From Thereva unica (Eukaryota > Arthropoda > Insecta > Diptera > Therevidae): a DNA stretch of 64,000 bases. Below, piece after piece: positions 56,501 to 63,740 of the stretch (within the stretch, counting starts at the first letter, position 1; every line of letters begins with the position of its first letter). The position numbers and the translations under genes were made by a program. Below the pieces are notes generated by a model that was given only the letters and a program-made list of their open reading frames with translations, was not told where the DNA came from and made no database searches. The DNA lies in assembly GCA_949987705.1 (NCBI GenBank), contig OX465282.1, positions 87,904,070 to 87,968,069 of the forward strand, in the 5' to 3' direction.

Positions 56501-56857
56501 CAATTTCATCCTGAAAAGAACATTTATGAATGGATAAAAAATAAAAATATATCGCATACAGCAAACGCAATCAAGGTGTCACACTACTTTGCTGAGTTTT
56601 TCGTTAATGAGACTAAACAGAATGCGAATAAATTCCCTGATAGAACTGAGGAAATGGATAGTCTAATTTATAATTATTCACCAACATTTACAGCACTGAA
56701 AGGATCTTCATTCTTTCAGTCGTATCTATTTGGTGATGAACAGGATGACATCAACAATTCGAGAAGTAAAAGTTCTATATTATCACATTCTACTGTAGTC
56801 TTAACTGCTGGTGGCATTCTTATACATAACGTTGGGCCAACTATTACGATATATTAG
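26289..56857 (+). CDS. GGH: gamma-glutamyl hydrolase, six exons with a 29-kb first intron
   Basis: Joined exons: 26289-26515, 55670-55720, 55789-56018, 56132-56238, 56319-56416, 56482-56857 (1089 nt, 362 residues). The enzyme removes gamma-linked glutamates from folate polyglutamates in lysosomes or outside the cell. Residues 1-19 are a signal peptide. The class I glutamine-amidotransferase-like fold shows FPIIGILTQE at the start, INGVLFPGGA around 91-100, the nucleophile in WGTCLGFE (C136) and the catalytic His in GLQFHPEK (H247, with E249). All junctions follow GT-AG and every phase fits. The match runs through KVSHYFAEFFVNE and YSPTFTA to YLF, where the human enzyme ends; about 40 more residues with a hydrophobic end follow. 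No damage is seen. Confidence 0.93.
28600..28790 (-). pseudogene. LINE reverse transcriptase C-terminal fragment
   Basis: The minus strand reads EQVFGSCERQILRRIPGAEN and, in another frame, PELYQIYKESDGPVTLYKN. This is the same conserved block as in the LINE at 37364-40053 (DEQVFGSCKRKILRRIAGAV). Frameshifted relic in the GGH intron. Confidence 0.7.
28800..30183. other. intron sequence, nothing recognised
   Basis: AT-rich, with short frames only and no supportable repeat boundary. Confidence 0.3.
30184..32020. mobile_element. TIR element built of 441-bp tandem units
   Basis: The ends GTCCATTCAAAACGCG are inverted and TA flanks at 30182-30183 and 32021-32022, as in Tc1/mariner-type insertion. 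The left arm is repeated in tandem: TGTTCCAAAATAACACC occurs at 30206, 30648 and 31089 (offsets 442 and 441). The right arm (31660-32020) is the inverse of the first unit. Runs of G and C (up to nine Gs) mark unit borders. About 1.84 kb, no transposase. Confidence 0.75.
32023..32751. other. intron sequence, nothing recognised
   Basis: AT-rich. Contains one GAGGTCGCTGAAAACGAAAATGACAC-like word near 32252, discussed in the findings, but no element boundary. Confidence 0.3.
32752..33226. mobile_element. hAT-type MITE with exact 8-bp duplication
   Basis: Starts CAGTGTTGCCAATC and ends TTGCCAACACTG. GCGGAGAG flanks exactly at 32744-32751 and 33227-33234. 475 bp. The interior repeats AGCGC(T) words near both ends. 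No transposase. Confidence 0.88.
33227..34949. other. intron sequence, nothing recognised
   Basis: AT-rich, only short frames. The block 33620-34000 resembles a common insect interspersed repeat in style but I cannot define its ends. Confidence 0.3.
34950..35422 (+). mobile_element. tRNA-derived SINE, family 1, copy a
   Basis: The head GGCCTCGATAGCTTAGAG has an A box and GGTTCGATTCC at 35002-35012 is a B box. The body CTTCGCCTTTTCC ... TTCTTCCCTCTTTACATTCC follows, then the core TTGGTTGATGAGATTCAACT, and an A-rich tail after TCTTTCACAT. Near full length and diverged from copy b at 41435. The head is most like tRNA-Arg. Transcribed by pol III when active; no coding capacity. Confidence 0.85.
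37873..38839. mobile_element. TIR repeat with internal 165-bp tandem units (layer 5)
   Basis: Ends CTTCCC(A/G)GTAT inverted, flanked by TTAA (37869-37872) and TTGA (38840-38843). The inside repeats a unit of about 165-175 bp four times, each with CTGCACGATATCGC and ATATAATCTGAAAAGAT. A TGTGTGTG tract is near 37990. It interrupts the thumb region of the layer-4 LINE. Confidence 0.65.
38899..39257. mobile_element. piggyBac-like MITE (layer 5)
   Basis: TTAA flanks exactly at 38895-38898 and 39258-39261. Ends begin CCCTT and contain TTACACACTGGGTCAAATTG then ACCCC. At the right the long block is set further in, after a second TTACACACT, the asymmetric end layout usual for piggyBac. 359 bp, no transposase. 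Confidence 0.9.
41435..41905 (+). mobile_element. tRNA-derived SINE, family 1, copy b
   Basis: Head GGCCTCGGTAGCCTAGGGAG with a consensus B box GGTTCGAATCC at 41487-41497. TAAGGCGTCTGGCTAC in the anticodon arm resembles tRNA-Arg. The body contains ATTCAACTCGTTTCAGGAGG and CATAACACTCC, and it ends TCTTTCACAT followed by an A-rich tail. Better preserved than copy a. Confidence 0.88.
41906..42440. other. intron sequence, nothing recognised
   Basis: AT-rich stretch between the SINE and the tandem array; no supportable feature. Confidence 0.3.
42441..42872 (+). repeat. short tandem array of about 122-bp units
   Basis: AAAACCCCCGTATACCAAGT recurs at 42461, 42606, 42728 and 42850 (offsets 145, 122, 122). 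Each unit also holds GAAGCCGCCATCTTGTTTA and GAAATCAGCGACCC. Units differ by about 10%. Confidence 0.85.
42890..44560. other. intron sequence, nothing recognised
   Basis: No coding or repeat structure that I can support. An 82-codon frame at 42887-43135 has no family resemblance. Confidence 0.3.
44560..48340 (+). mobile_element. Loa/R1-like LINE, split by another LINE
   Basis: Part one, 44560-45045: KVQRAVASFQLYKYPRGDG, SFNWGYIPTI, VVIFNPKQGNR. Part two, 47090-48340: LVSKIEKAFLAKETALCAFL then DIEGAFDN; EGLSINPNKAVLVPF; VNYLGVNLDKRLKWNAQLDY; LQRLACLSITGAMRT-type block; and LNRADLRLLVGYPTGH at the end. Several frameshifts and stops. About 60 codons around the insertion and the RNase H domain are missing. 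Clade from memory of conserved blocks. Confidence 0.8.
45047..47030 (+). mobile_element. jockey/CR1-type LINE inside the Loa/R1-like LINE
   Basis: The endonuclease part reads TTSDFNYLWIKI, IIVAGDLNVHN and LGNSDHCLVSA over two frames. The RT part (46056-47014) reads LDVNKCTGPDNIPP, SNYRPIAITSILSK, QYGFRQKRSTGDLL, VALDISKAFDRVWH, VAQGSSLSPSLFLIFIN and a damaged catalytic motif FANDG instead of FADDG. Frameshifts near 46330 and stops in the linker make it dead. 5'-truncated within the endonuclease. Confidence 0.85.
48361..49081. other. intron sequence, nothing recognised
   Basis: Short words recur (ACACGCAACGA at about 48370 and 48445) but no element can be delimited. Confidence 0.3.
49082..49413 (+). 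repeat. exact tandem duplication, 166-bp unit
   Basis: CCTGATACTAACCAATTCCA begins both copies, at 49082 and 49248. I see no mismatch between the copies. Either a very recent duplication or the edge of a collapsed array. Confidence 0.9.
49622..50030. mobile_element. possible MITE with ACATGACA ends
   Basis: The ends share an imperfect inverted TCGGAATTACATGACA / TCGAGGTTACATGACA and both sides carry AACCGAAC words. Duplication not resolved. Confidence 0.4.
50050..50640 (+). pseudogene. Helitron/PIF1-type helicase C-terminal fragment
   Basis: One frame reads VYKSINTVFDSGEAVNYPVK then FLNSLKSPG. Other frames continue GETVFVPRIPLIPNDLL, VNKSQGLF and LYVACYRV, matching the last helicase motifs of Helitron Rep/helicase proteins (usual forms NKSQGQ and LYVACSRV, from memory). 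At least three frameshifts. The Rep domain and the Helitron ends are not seen. Confidence 0.75.
50891..51085. mobile_element. hAT-type MITE, 43/44-bp inverted ends
   Basis: CATGGTACAATAATACAAGG begins both ends and identity runs about 44 bp with one mismatch. AGGGCACC flanks exactly at 50883-50890 and 51086-51093. 195 bp. The interior repeats GATCTGAGTGACGTCA twice. Very little decay, so recent. Confidence 0.9.
51203..51274 (-). tRNA. tRNA-His (GUG)
   Basis: The 72-nt minus-strand sequence folds as a full cloverleaf: acceptor GCCGTGA/TCACGGC, anticodon stem CTACG/CGTAG with loop TTGTGGC (anticodon GTG), T arm CCAGG-TTCGAAT-CCTGG, discriminator A. By memory it is close to insect tRNA-His, with a paired change in the anticodon stem. 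The nearest run of at least four Ts downstream is at 51157-51152, about 46 nt away, farther than usual for pol III. It lies antisense in GGH intron 1. I see no mismatch in any stem. Confidence 0.9.
51275..51960. other. intron sequence, nothing recognised
   Basis: No repeat boundary or coding pattern that I can support. Confidence 0.3.
51963..52028. promoter_or_regulatory. cluster of five CGATA words (DRE-like)
   Basis: ATCGATAG at 51963 and 52010, ATCGATA at 51979, CGATAG at 51991 and TCGATAG at 52022. The words resemble the DREF/BEAF target TATCGATA. A regulatory role is inference; it could equally be a transposon end. Confidence 0.35.
52252..52457. mobile_element. Harbinger-like MITE with perfect TIRs
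   Basis: AGCCGCGTCTCCACCAACCG at both ends, identical over 26 bp. TTA flanks at 52249-52251 and 52458-52460. 206 bp, filled with alternating CGAACA and TGTTCG words. No ORF. Confidence 0.92.
52632..53074. repeat. foldback element with about 175-bp arms
   Basis: Left arm 52632-52808 and right arm 52903-53074 are inverted copies with about 95% identity (for example GTTCGTGGGCGCGAAAATTA), spacer about 94 bp. Confidence 0.88.
53250..54260 (+). repeat. satellite-like array, eight units of 112-130 bp
   Basis: Each unit carries TTTCATTTGATACCCATG followed by TCGAGG, then AATGGTAATCCGCCCTCTTG. Occurrences are near 53327, 53448, 53573, 53686, 53817, 53944, 54057 and 54186. A 371-bp three-unit pattern is repeated (block starting GGTAATCCGCCC at 53487 and 53858). 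Confidence 0.88.
54261..54754. other. intron sequence, nothing recognised
   Basis: Contains three loosely similar 'CATCTGATGCCATCT'-type phrases near 54390-54560 but no defined repeat. Confidence 0.3.
54755..55260 (+). repeat. interspersed repeat with CTGTCTGTTACGCTTTCACG
   Basis: CTGTCTGTTACGCTTTCACG followed by AAACCACTGGACTGATTTTG and ATGAAATTTGCTATGGAG is, by memory, an abundant interspersed repeat in many arthropod genomes. GGGGGTGAAATGGG occurs three times. Ends and class are not determined. Confidence 0.5.
55670..56857 (+). CDS. GGH: GGH exons 2-6 with four short introns
   Basis: Exon 2 55670-55720, exon 3 55789-56018 (PGG and catalytic Cys), exon 4 56132-56238, exon 5 56319-56416, exon 6 56482-56857 (catalytic His and stop). 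Introns are 68, 113, 80 and 65 bp. The exon 4 acceptor (TTTTGAAG) has a weak pyrimidine tract but is required by frame and homology. No canonical AATAAA follows within 150 bp; AATAAT occurs near 56920. Confidence 0.93.
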
Positions 56858-57726
56858 AATGCACTAAAAACTTTATTTTATAATTTAATTGCATTTAATT
56901 TAGTTTATTTTACTTTAAAATAATGGGAGAAAAGGGTTGAACTTCACTTTATACTAGTAGAAAGCATGAATTTTGTTTTTTGATTTTTCGCACTTATTTA
57001 TTTACTATCTAAGCTTTATCTTACAATTGATAATTTTTAATATTCCATAATCAAAATATTTAATTCACTTTAAATTGTAACAGCAGAAATAATTTTGAAG
57101 TTATACTTCTTTAGGCGCGTTTTGAAAATATTATAATTGAGAAATGCGCAACACAAGAACTCGAGAGGCGCAGCTCAGTGGATATGGGCGAAGGGGTGCA
57201 GGCAATGGAGGGCAAGCATTGCAACTCCCATTCTTCATGCGCACTGGGATTATCATATGAAAATTCGTATCCGATGCCGGTTCACGATGTCGATTGGTGA
57301 CGGGGGTTTTCATCCTGAGGCTATGGAGGGAAATAAATTACATGTCCAAGTCTTCAGCTAAGCGAGACTTTGGGTTTTTCATGGGCATAGGAAGATTCAT
57401 AGTGTTTAAGGCACAAGAATATTAGCCGCGCCAAACTGGCTGTGCTTTTATTTTTGCATCGCTGACTTACATTTGGCAGAGCTATTTTACCAGTATATTT
57501 AATTTCTACTTCTGATATTTTGTGTGTTTCAAGTTTACTATTCATTTACTATATATAGTTTGGCTAGAGTTTGCTCGCTAGCTCTGCCGTTTTCACAATG
57601 CCTTCACTGACTTACTTACTTACTTCCTTACCAATTTATTCGGGTGCATGATTAGTTTGCAAAGTCTGTTTTGCATTAGCTGGAGCATATGTATGTCAGG
57701 ACTCGTGTAATTTTTGCCGATTCATA

Positions 57727-57866
57727 GGGTGCATTTGAAAATTCAGCCAGCTGCGCAGAATTGGCATCACGTCATTCAAAAAAACAAAACCCTGCAGGCA
57801 TATATACCCTGCAGCCGATACTGCGTTACTGGCAATTCTGCATAACTGGAATTTTCGAATGCAGCC
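57727..57866. mobile_element. 140-bp MITE, ATA duplication
   Basis: Ends GGGTGCATTTGAAAATTC and GGCTGCATTCGAAAATTC (other strand), then a shared GCAGAATTG. ATA flanks at 57724-57726 and 57867-57869. Confidence 0.65.
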
Positions 57867-57954
57867 ATATATTGTTTTGACTGTGTTTAAGTTGCGCAGC
57901 TGACTTCAAAATACAAATATTATCAAAATACATTATCTTATAGAGAAACGATTT

Positions 57955-58440
57955 AGTTTCTCTTGGAAGCGTCTTAGAATTAATTAACGGCCTTAGAGCT
58001 GCTACTTTTATATGGGCGTCTTTCAGTTTGAGTCTTACGTGTGGGTTCTACTTGAATCTGTGATGCATCTGGACTCCCAGGAACTTCATAAAATATTTGT
58101 GTGGAATTGTGTAACCATTAATGGCTATTTCGCAGGGTTTTGATTCCAATTTTATTAAAATTCTCCCCTTATTAATTTCTATATTTCATTTATCTAGGTT
58201 ATCTATTATTTTGTTGACATGTGTTTGGAGGGGTTTTAATAGTAATCCCAAACAAGTGTATCGTCAGCGTATTGTATGCAAGTTGTGTTAAGGAGGGGAA
58301 TTTTGTGGGGAAGTCGTGTATAAATATATTGAAAAGCTTAGGTTCTAGAATGAAGCCTTGGAGGACTCCAGATCCAATTTTGTACGGTTGAGAGGTTAGC
58401 TCTGTGTAACAGTCTCAATTTACAAGTTGTGATAGCAGTA
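57955..58440 (-). pseudogene. jockey-type LINE RT fragment
   Basis: Minus strand: SGVLQGFILEPKLFNIFIHD (usual SGVPQGSILGP), then a frameshifted YADDT region, and KPCEIAINGYTIPHKYFMKF then LGVQMHHRFK. These are the RT catalytic and thumb regions. Frameshifts and stops throughout. Confidence 0.75.
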
Positions 58441-58499
58441 TACATTACTCCAAATCAACAATCTAATTTTTGAAATAAGTATTATGGCCATATACAAAA

Positions 58500-58710
58500 G
58501 GCTGAGGAGAATTTCTTGGCAGAGACGAAGATTCGATGACTTTCTTTAAGATCATGTAAATTTAAGCATGAATAATGATCGATTGGTTTCAAAAACACGA
58601 CACGGCACCACCATTGATGCTGTATTTGCCCGATAGGTTAATGTCCTTAGTATGAAACTCTTCGTATCATATTTCAGTTACCCTAACCTGCTCAATTCAA
58701 TTAAGTAATC
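58500..58710 (+). pseudogene. relic with NNDR...GTTIDAVF motif
   Basis: One frame with two stops reads WQRRRFDDFL, NLSMNNDRLVSKTRHGTTID then AVFAR and FVSYFSYPN. By memory this pattern occurs at the end of endonuclease-like domains of insect repeats, possibly Helitron-linked. Identity uncertain. Confidence 0.4.
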
Positions 58711-58888
58711 ACTAGAGGAAGAATCTGGGGAAGTGAACATAATTTAGAAGTGACGTTTATTTCAGTAGTGGCAAAGGAGGTAGAATAAGTCTACCCAAGG
58801 TCGATGAAAACACAGGTTCATAACTAACGTGGAGGGATGGGTCAAGAAAGAGCATGCAGAGGTTAGTTACGAGAGTATACCTCCATCT

Positions 58889-59484
58889 GAAAAGCATTTA
58901 AAACCTTACTATGGTAAACCACGAGGTAAGCTGTGGTTATGCTTTATCATTTCACTTAACCACCAAAGTTTATGTTTAACCTCATCAGAGTTCAAACGCA
59001 AGGTTCATAGACATCTACTCACCCTCCAGACCCCTAACCTATCCCTTCTCCTCTATCCTTCAAAGCAAGCTTACTACTAGAGACTGGTCATGACTCGAAC
59101 GACATGACAAACTAGTAGTACAAAGGGTAATTCCTAAGCTTGACTTTACCACATAAAAAAAAAACCATGGAGAATTTTGAACGCACCGTGGCTAGCTACA
59201 AGTTAAAGAAAATGAAAAAAAATTCCATAAAATAATCTCTGCTATTTGCTTCAATTATTTCGTATGTGTCCATTAATTGTTTATTTACAATAATCTCACA
59301 TATCCCACTTTAATTTGTTCATGTGTTTAGTTGTTTTTCCTCCTCTTCTTAACTATCGCCAACCAGGCTCGGGAGCATGGTTGAAAATTAACTAGACCAT
59401 GGTTAACCACGGGGATTTTTGAACGCCAAAAGTTTCCCATAGTTAACCATGGTTAACCATAGTAAGGGTTTTTGAATGCGCTCC
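58889..59484. mobile_element. second copy of shell element A, split by a SINE
   Basis: Same family as 16092-17923: CCTTACTATGGTAAACCACG at the left and CCATAGTAAGG...GCGCTCC at the right. It lacks element B: CTATCGCCAACCAGGCTCGG is continuous here. A SINE fragment (58982-59162) interrupts it between AACC duplications. Confidence 0.85.
58982..59162 (+). mobile_element. SINE family 2, 5'-truncated
   Basis: Contains CAAGCTTACTACTAGAGACT, then CGAACGACATGACAA, AGTACAAAGGGTAATTCCTA, and ends in a poly-A tail after CCACAT. AACC lies on each side (58978-58981 and 59163-59166). In the first A copy the same site is uninterrupted (TTTAACCATGGAGG). Confidence 0.85.
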
Positions 59485-59486
59485 TG

Positions 59487-59780
59487 TTGGACAAGATGAA
59501 TCTACGCAATGCCCGGCATTCCTATATGTGATAGAGGACACAGACCATGTCCTTTTGGAATGCCGGAGATTAGTCGAGCAAACGGCTGCGCTGTAACCGT
59601 CAGCTAAAGGTACAGCTAAAAGCAAAGAACGTCATAGCCTATAATGGTAAGATCGTGTGAATTCCATATACCAAGTGGAGGAGAAGCTAAATATCCTTAA
59701 TTAGAAGCTAAGACGGAAAGATACCAAAAGGAAGAGAGTAAGGTTTAGAAATACGAGCAGTATTAGCAGGTAGATAAAAG
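59487..59780 (+). pseudogene. R1-type LINE C-terminal zinc-finger fragment
   Basis: QCPAFLYVIEDTDHVLLECR with only small decay matches the C-terminal CCHC region of R1-like LINEs (CP.C....ED..HVLF.CP). Non-coding 3' sequence may run on to about 60090. Confidence 0.6.
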
Positions 59781-60097
59781 CTGATCCAGCTGGCGACGCA
59801 TCTAAAGCTTAACATTCATTACGTTTTCACAGAAAATTAGCCAGTCTTAAGAGAATTCGATGAGGCCTCTTAAGCCCGTCTTAATACCATTGTAGTTAAG
59901 CTTAATGAGTCGACTAGTATAAGTGATTTTAGTTAGAATTAGAATCCGGTATAGCCGACAGGCTGGAGCGTGTCGGCATAATAATGCTTCCAGCGTCCAA
60001 CGCACGAAAATAAAAAGAATGCAATAAATCATTTGTATGCAAATTAAAAATTGGTCTTAAAATCACCCCAAAGTGTGTACATAAGTACCCACGCCCA

Positions 60098-60440
60098 CTG
60101 TTTTTTTTATGTGGCATGGTCAAGCTCAGGAATCGCCCTTTGTACCACTACATCGTCATGTCGTTCAACTCATGGTGCAATGTCTAGTAGTAAGCTTGAC
60201 CTGAAAATAGAAAAAGAATAGGAAAGGTTAAGGGTAGTCTGGTGGATGCATAAGGAGAATGCAGTGAGTCTCGCGTTAGCACTACTGACTGTTATATGAG
60301 TGCATCCATTTTTTAACAGCTGGGTGAGTCACAACCGTCAGGGCTAGCGAGAGACAATCTTGTTGGAGTGTTATGCCTCCTGAAACAACTGAATCCCACT
60401 AACCAGCCGACAAAAGCTGCGACGCCAACAGTACCAGACT
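60098..60440 (-). mobile_element. SINE family 2, fullest copy
   Basis: Minus strand: core GGATTCAGTTGTTTCAGGAG then GCATAACACTCC; then CTAGCCCTGACGGTTGTGAC; then GGTCAAGCTTACTACTAGAC and a poly-A tail after GCCACAT. It connects the two halves seen at 24310-24811 and contains the region missing from 58982. The 5' head is not recognised as a tRNA. Confidence 0.75.
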
Positions 60441-61650
60441 ACCAGGTGAACAAAGGGGTGCACCTACCGCTAGATGAAGACCCCACCCAAGCGGGAATTT
60501 TTGTACCCTATTATTAACCGGTTAAGCCGGCAGGATGCTTTATTAGGACTGTATTGGATACTAATGCTCGAGAATATCGCTTAGAGCACTTTCCTTCTAT
60601 CTAGTATAGTGAATTTGGATTCAGTGTATCGCAAGTTATATGTATCATAATCTTCCTTACAGCTTCACGCAAATCTTTATGTCTGCATCGGGTATTTTAG
60701 CGCATACTACCTAGTCGATTTTTGTAAAAAGGGACTTACGTTATATTGAATTAGTTGTTTAATTTAATGAAAATAGAAATAAATCGAAATCTGTGAAAAC
60801 TGAATTTAAGTACAGCATGTGTTGCTTTACCGTCCAACAGATGGCTCTCTATGGCATATTAAAACATTTCGAATGCCACATTCAGTCAAAATTTCAAAGC
60901 AATCGGTGAAGAATTTTCTGAGATTTAAGATTTTTAACAAACGAACATTTACTTCTTTATTTACATAGATTTTATAACGTTCTTATATATACTTTAGTGA
61001 AAATATTAATCAAAACATTTACTCTTAACTTGCATTGTTAATACTTTCCTGCTTGATCCAATATGCACGCTAATATTTTATATTGAATATAATTGCTTGT
61101 TCTTCACTTTTATTGCACAAATATATAAGGGATAAAAAATTCAATAAAATTAACGAAAGCATTTTCTATTTATTTCTTTATTTTTTTTGCAGAAATCTCC
61201 GTTAACCTAATAACGTCATCCTAGCAAATATGTGTTCAACAATTTAATAATAGACTTTGTAATGGTTGTGTTGTGATTATTTCGCTGTTTTTTCCGCTTG
61301 TACTTTTTTATTTTATTAAGACGAATTTTACGTAGGTTCCAATCAGCATAAAATTCCATGTACAAAATTTTATGCTGAAATTAAAGTATTCCACGCTATG
61401 TTTTATTTTAAATACAAGGAAATAATAAAAAAAACTCTTAGTTTGATATTCTTAATGTGTTAATCTTCTATATAATATAAAAATGTATGTCTGTTGGTTT
61501 GTAATGCAACACTAAAACTAAAAAATTAGACGTCCGATTGAGCTAAAATTTCCACAGAATGTGTGTTTTGACTAAATCTTGGTAGACCATGGTATATATG
61601 TAGAAATAAGGTAATGTAAAAAATTGTATACCGTGTATACTTATTTCGCG
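60441..61650. other. AT-rich sequence with two interspersed-repeat scraps
   Basis: 60860-60965 (TCAAAATTTCAAAGCAATCG then TTTAACAAACGAACATTTAC) and 61465-61560 (ATAAAAATGTATGTCTGTTG) resemble ends of a widespread insect repeat. The class is not determined. Confidence 0.35.
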
Positions 61651-61659
61651 ACCGATTTT

Positions 61660-62330
61660 CAATGGAAATCTGAGTCAACCTTTCCATTGAGGACCTGATG
61701 AACAAATAAAACATCGGCCACCTCACGACGCTTGTGAAGAGAGCTTAAGTTGAGTAACTTAAGCCGAGATTCATATGATGGAAGAACTAATGGGGTTTCC
61801 CAAGGAAGATGATTCAGTGCGGATCGAACAAACCTTCGTTGAACCGATTCAATAGTTCTAACATGCGAAGAGTATGTATGAACAAACCTGGGACGCATAT
61901 TCGAGTAATGGTCTGACAAGAGAAATGTATAGGTGTTTAGTAATCAAGGGGTTTTTAAATTCTTTTGGGCCACCTTTTTATAAAATCCAGGACTAAACTA
62001 GAAAGAGCTTAGTAGCTCCGGTCAGCTAAGTAAGACTGGAACCATAATAGAAGGGCTTGCGGAAAGGCGAACTTTCTTAATTTGAGATTTATAATGGAAT
62101 GGGAGAGCTTGTCAAATGCCTTACTAAAATCAGTGTAAGCACAATCAATTTGACAACCAGAAACGAAGCCCTCGACAGCATGAGAAGTGAACTCAAGAAG
62201 ATGGTAGTGGAACGAGCTGCAAGAAAACCATGTCAACTCGTTAAGACCAGCCTCTTGCGGGTAGGAACGATTGCAGAATCACTGGTCAACACAGAAAAAT
62301 TTTCCAGACTATTGTTAATCGTTTTTGACT
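61660..62330 (-). pseudogene. jockey/CR1-type LINE relic
   Basis: Minus strand: STTTIF then LEFTSHAVEGF, CQIDCAYTDFSKAFDKLSHS, LLLWFQSYLADRSY (RT core), a deletion, then TIESVQRRFVRSALNHLPWE and KLLNLSSLHKRREVADVLFV (C-terminal region). Middle of RT lost; stops present. Confidence 0.75.
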
Positions 62331-62802
62331 AAATTAAGGGTGCTGATTACGAAAATAACACTATTTTTTATCTAGCAGCTCTTGTTTTTAAAATATACAG
62401 AGTTCTATATTCTTACAAAAGTAGAACATTTTTTTTTGTTTTTAGCCTTTTGGGGAGCTCTCTGGCCCCCTTAGAGGCAAGGTGAGATTTTTCTGGTATT
62501 TTTTCCTAATAGTAGGGACTGTTACGCAAATTTTAAGGGGTCATACAGCCCCCTCAGATTTTTTTTGAGGCCGTAGGAGGCAAAAGTAAGGTAAATTTTA
62601 GTGCATTTTTAGTGCATTTTTGATGCATGTACGAATCGATGTAATTAGAGCCCCAGGTGAGGTGCAGTGACTTTTTATTGATTGATTTATGAATAATTAC
62701 AATGTAATTAAGTAGTTTTATAATTTAGACATGGGTGGCGTGCATAGGGTGCATATGAGAGGGGGGCAAACTTTGAGGACGCTTTTTCACCCCCAAAGTC
62801 GT
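62331..62802. other. no recognisable gene
   Basis: Starts with GGGTGCTGATTACGAAAAT, a word shared with other repeats in this window. Otherwise nothing supportable. Confidence 0.3.
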
Positions 62803-63342
62803 TCAATTCATTCTGGTTGAAGGTTGAGGATCTGATGCTTGACTAGGTGTGAAATCCGAAGAAGTGTCATCGTTGTCTTCTTCATTTTCCATGCAATCTT
62901 CTTCAAAATAAGTTGAAGATGTCGATGGTACTGCCATAACCATAGGCGATTCACCAGAGTGTGGAAGAGGTCGTTGAGCAGAGGGCACCGTCGGATATGA
63001 CCACTTGTTTCGGTTTGCAGAGTTTATACCAGAAATATTCACTACACAAAAATAACAATCGTCACTATGTTTACGAGGTTCCCGCCATATCATTGGTGTC
63101 CTGAATTCAAGGGAGGATCTTTTCCCACTTGACCATTGTCGTAGAGAAACAACACAATTTTGGCACACAATATTTGGCACCCATGGTTTGTCTTGTTTGC
63201 AAATTTTCACACCAAAGTAGTTGAAATATGAAGTTTTTACGAAGTCCGTGATAGATTTACGATACTGCGTAAACGTATATTCACCACACATAACACAAAA
63301 ACTGTTTGGATCGTTCAAACAACGTCTCCTCTTCGTAGCCAT
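62803..63342 (-). CDS. first exon of a multicopy arthropod ORF, probably frameshifted
   Basis: From the ATG at 63342: MATKRRRCLNDPNSFCVMCG, then YFNYFGVKICKQDKPWVPNI, CQNCVV, MIWREPRKHSDDCYFCVVNI, YPTVPSAQRPLPHSGESP and an acidic Ser-rich tail; 179 residues. Paired CxxC motifs suggest zinc binding. By memory this is the N-terminal part of a very abundant uncharacterised arthropod gene family, normally about 700 residues longer. Here the frame ends at ...STRMN, but the next frame reads QNELNDFGG, which resembles the expected continuation, so a single frameshift near 62810 seems to end it. Probably a decayed copy of a mobile gene; a functional short protein is not excluded. Confidence 0.6.
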   Translation of the reverse strand: MATKRRRCLNDPNSFCVMCGEYTFTQYRKSITDFVKTSYFNYFGVKICKQDKPWVPNIVCQNCVVSLRQWSSGKRSSLEFRTPMIWREPRKHSDDCYFCVVNISGINSANRNKWSYPTVPSAQRPLPHSGESPMVMAVPSTSSTYFEEDCMENEEDNDDTSSDFTPSQASDPQPSTRMN

Positions 63343-63740
63343 TGTACAAGTTACTGACGATGACCGATGCAAAACTAGAGCTGTTACAAGAAAATAAATA
63401 TGACTAATGGACTTACCACACCAAAATACATTAAATTTGATATAAATATTTTGGGAAAATTTTATGAAGTTGAAAATTGTTGACCAGTGAATTGATTCAA
63501 AAAGTTTCGGTATAACAGACAACTTCGCAACTGGTCTATTCGATATTTCGTTCTTGCTACCACTTTTGTGAAAAGGAAATATGAACGAAAGGAATTGTTA
63601 CTTTGAAAATTACTGAATTGATTGAGTAGATAGAATAGATAGAAGAAAAATCGCCCCTCTTCAAAACTACATAAATTTTTGCAGGAACTTGAGAAAATTA
63701 TGCGTGCAACGGAAAAAGTTGGAAATTCGACGCATCCTGT
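63343..63740. other. no recognisable gene
   Basis: AT-rich sequence upstream of the minus-strand ORF; no promoter signal that I can support. Confidence 0.3.
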
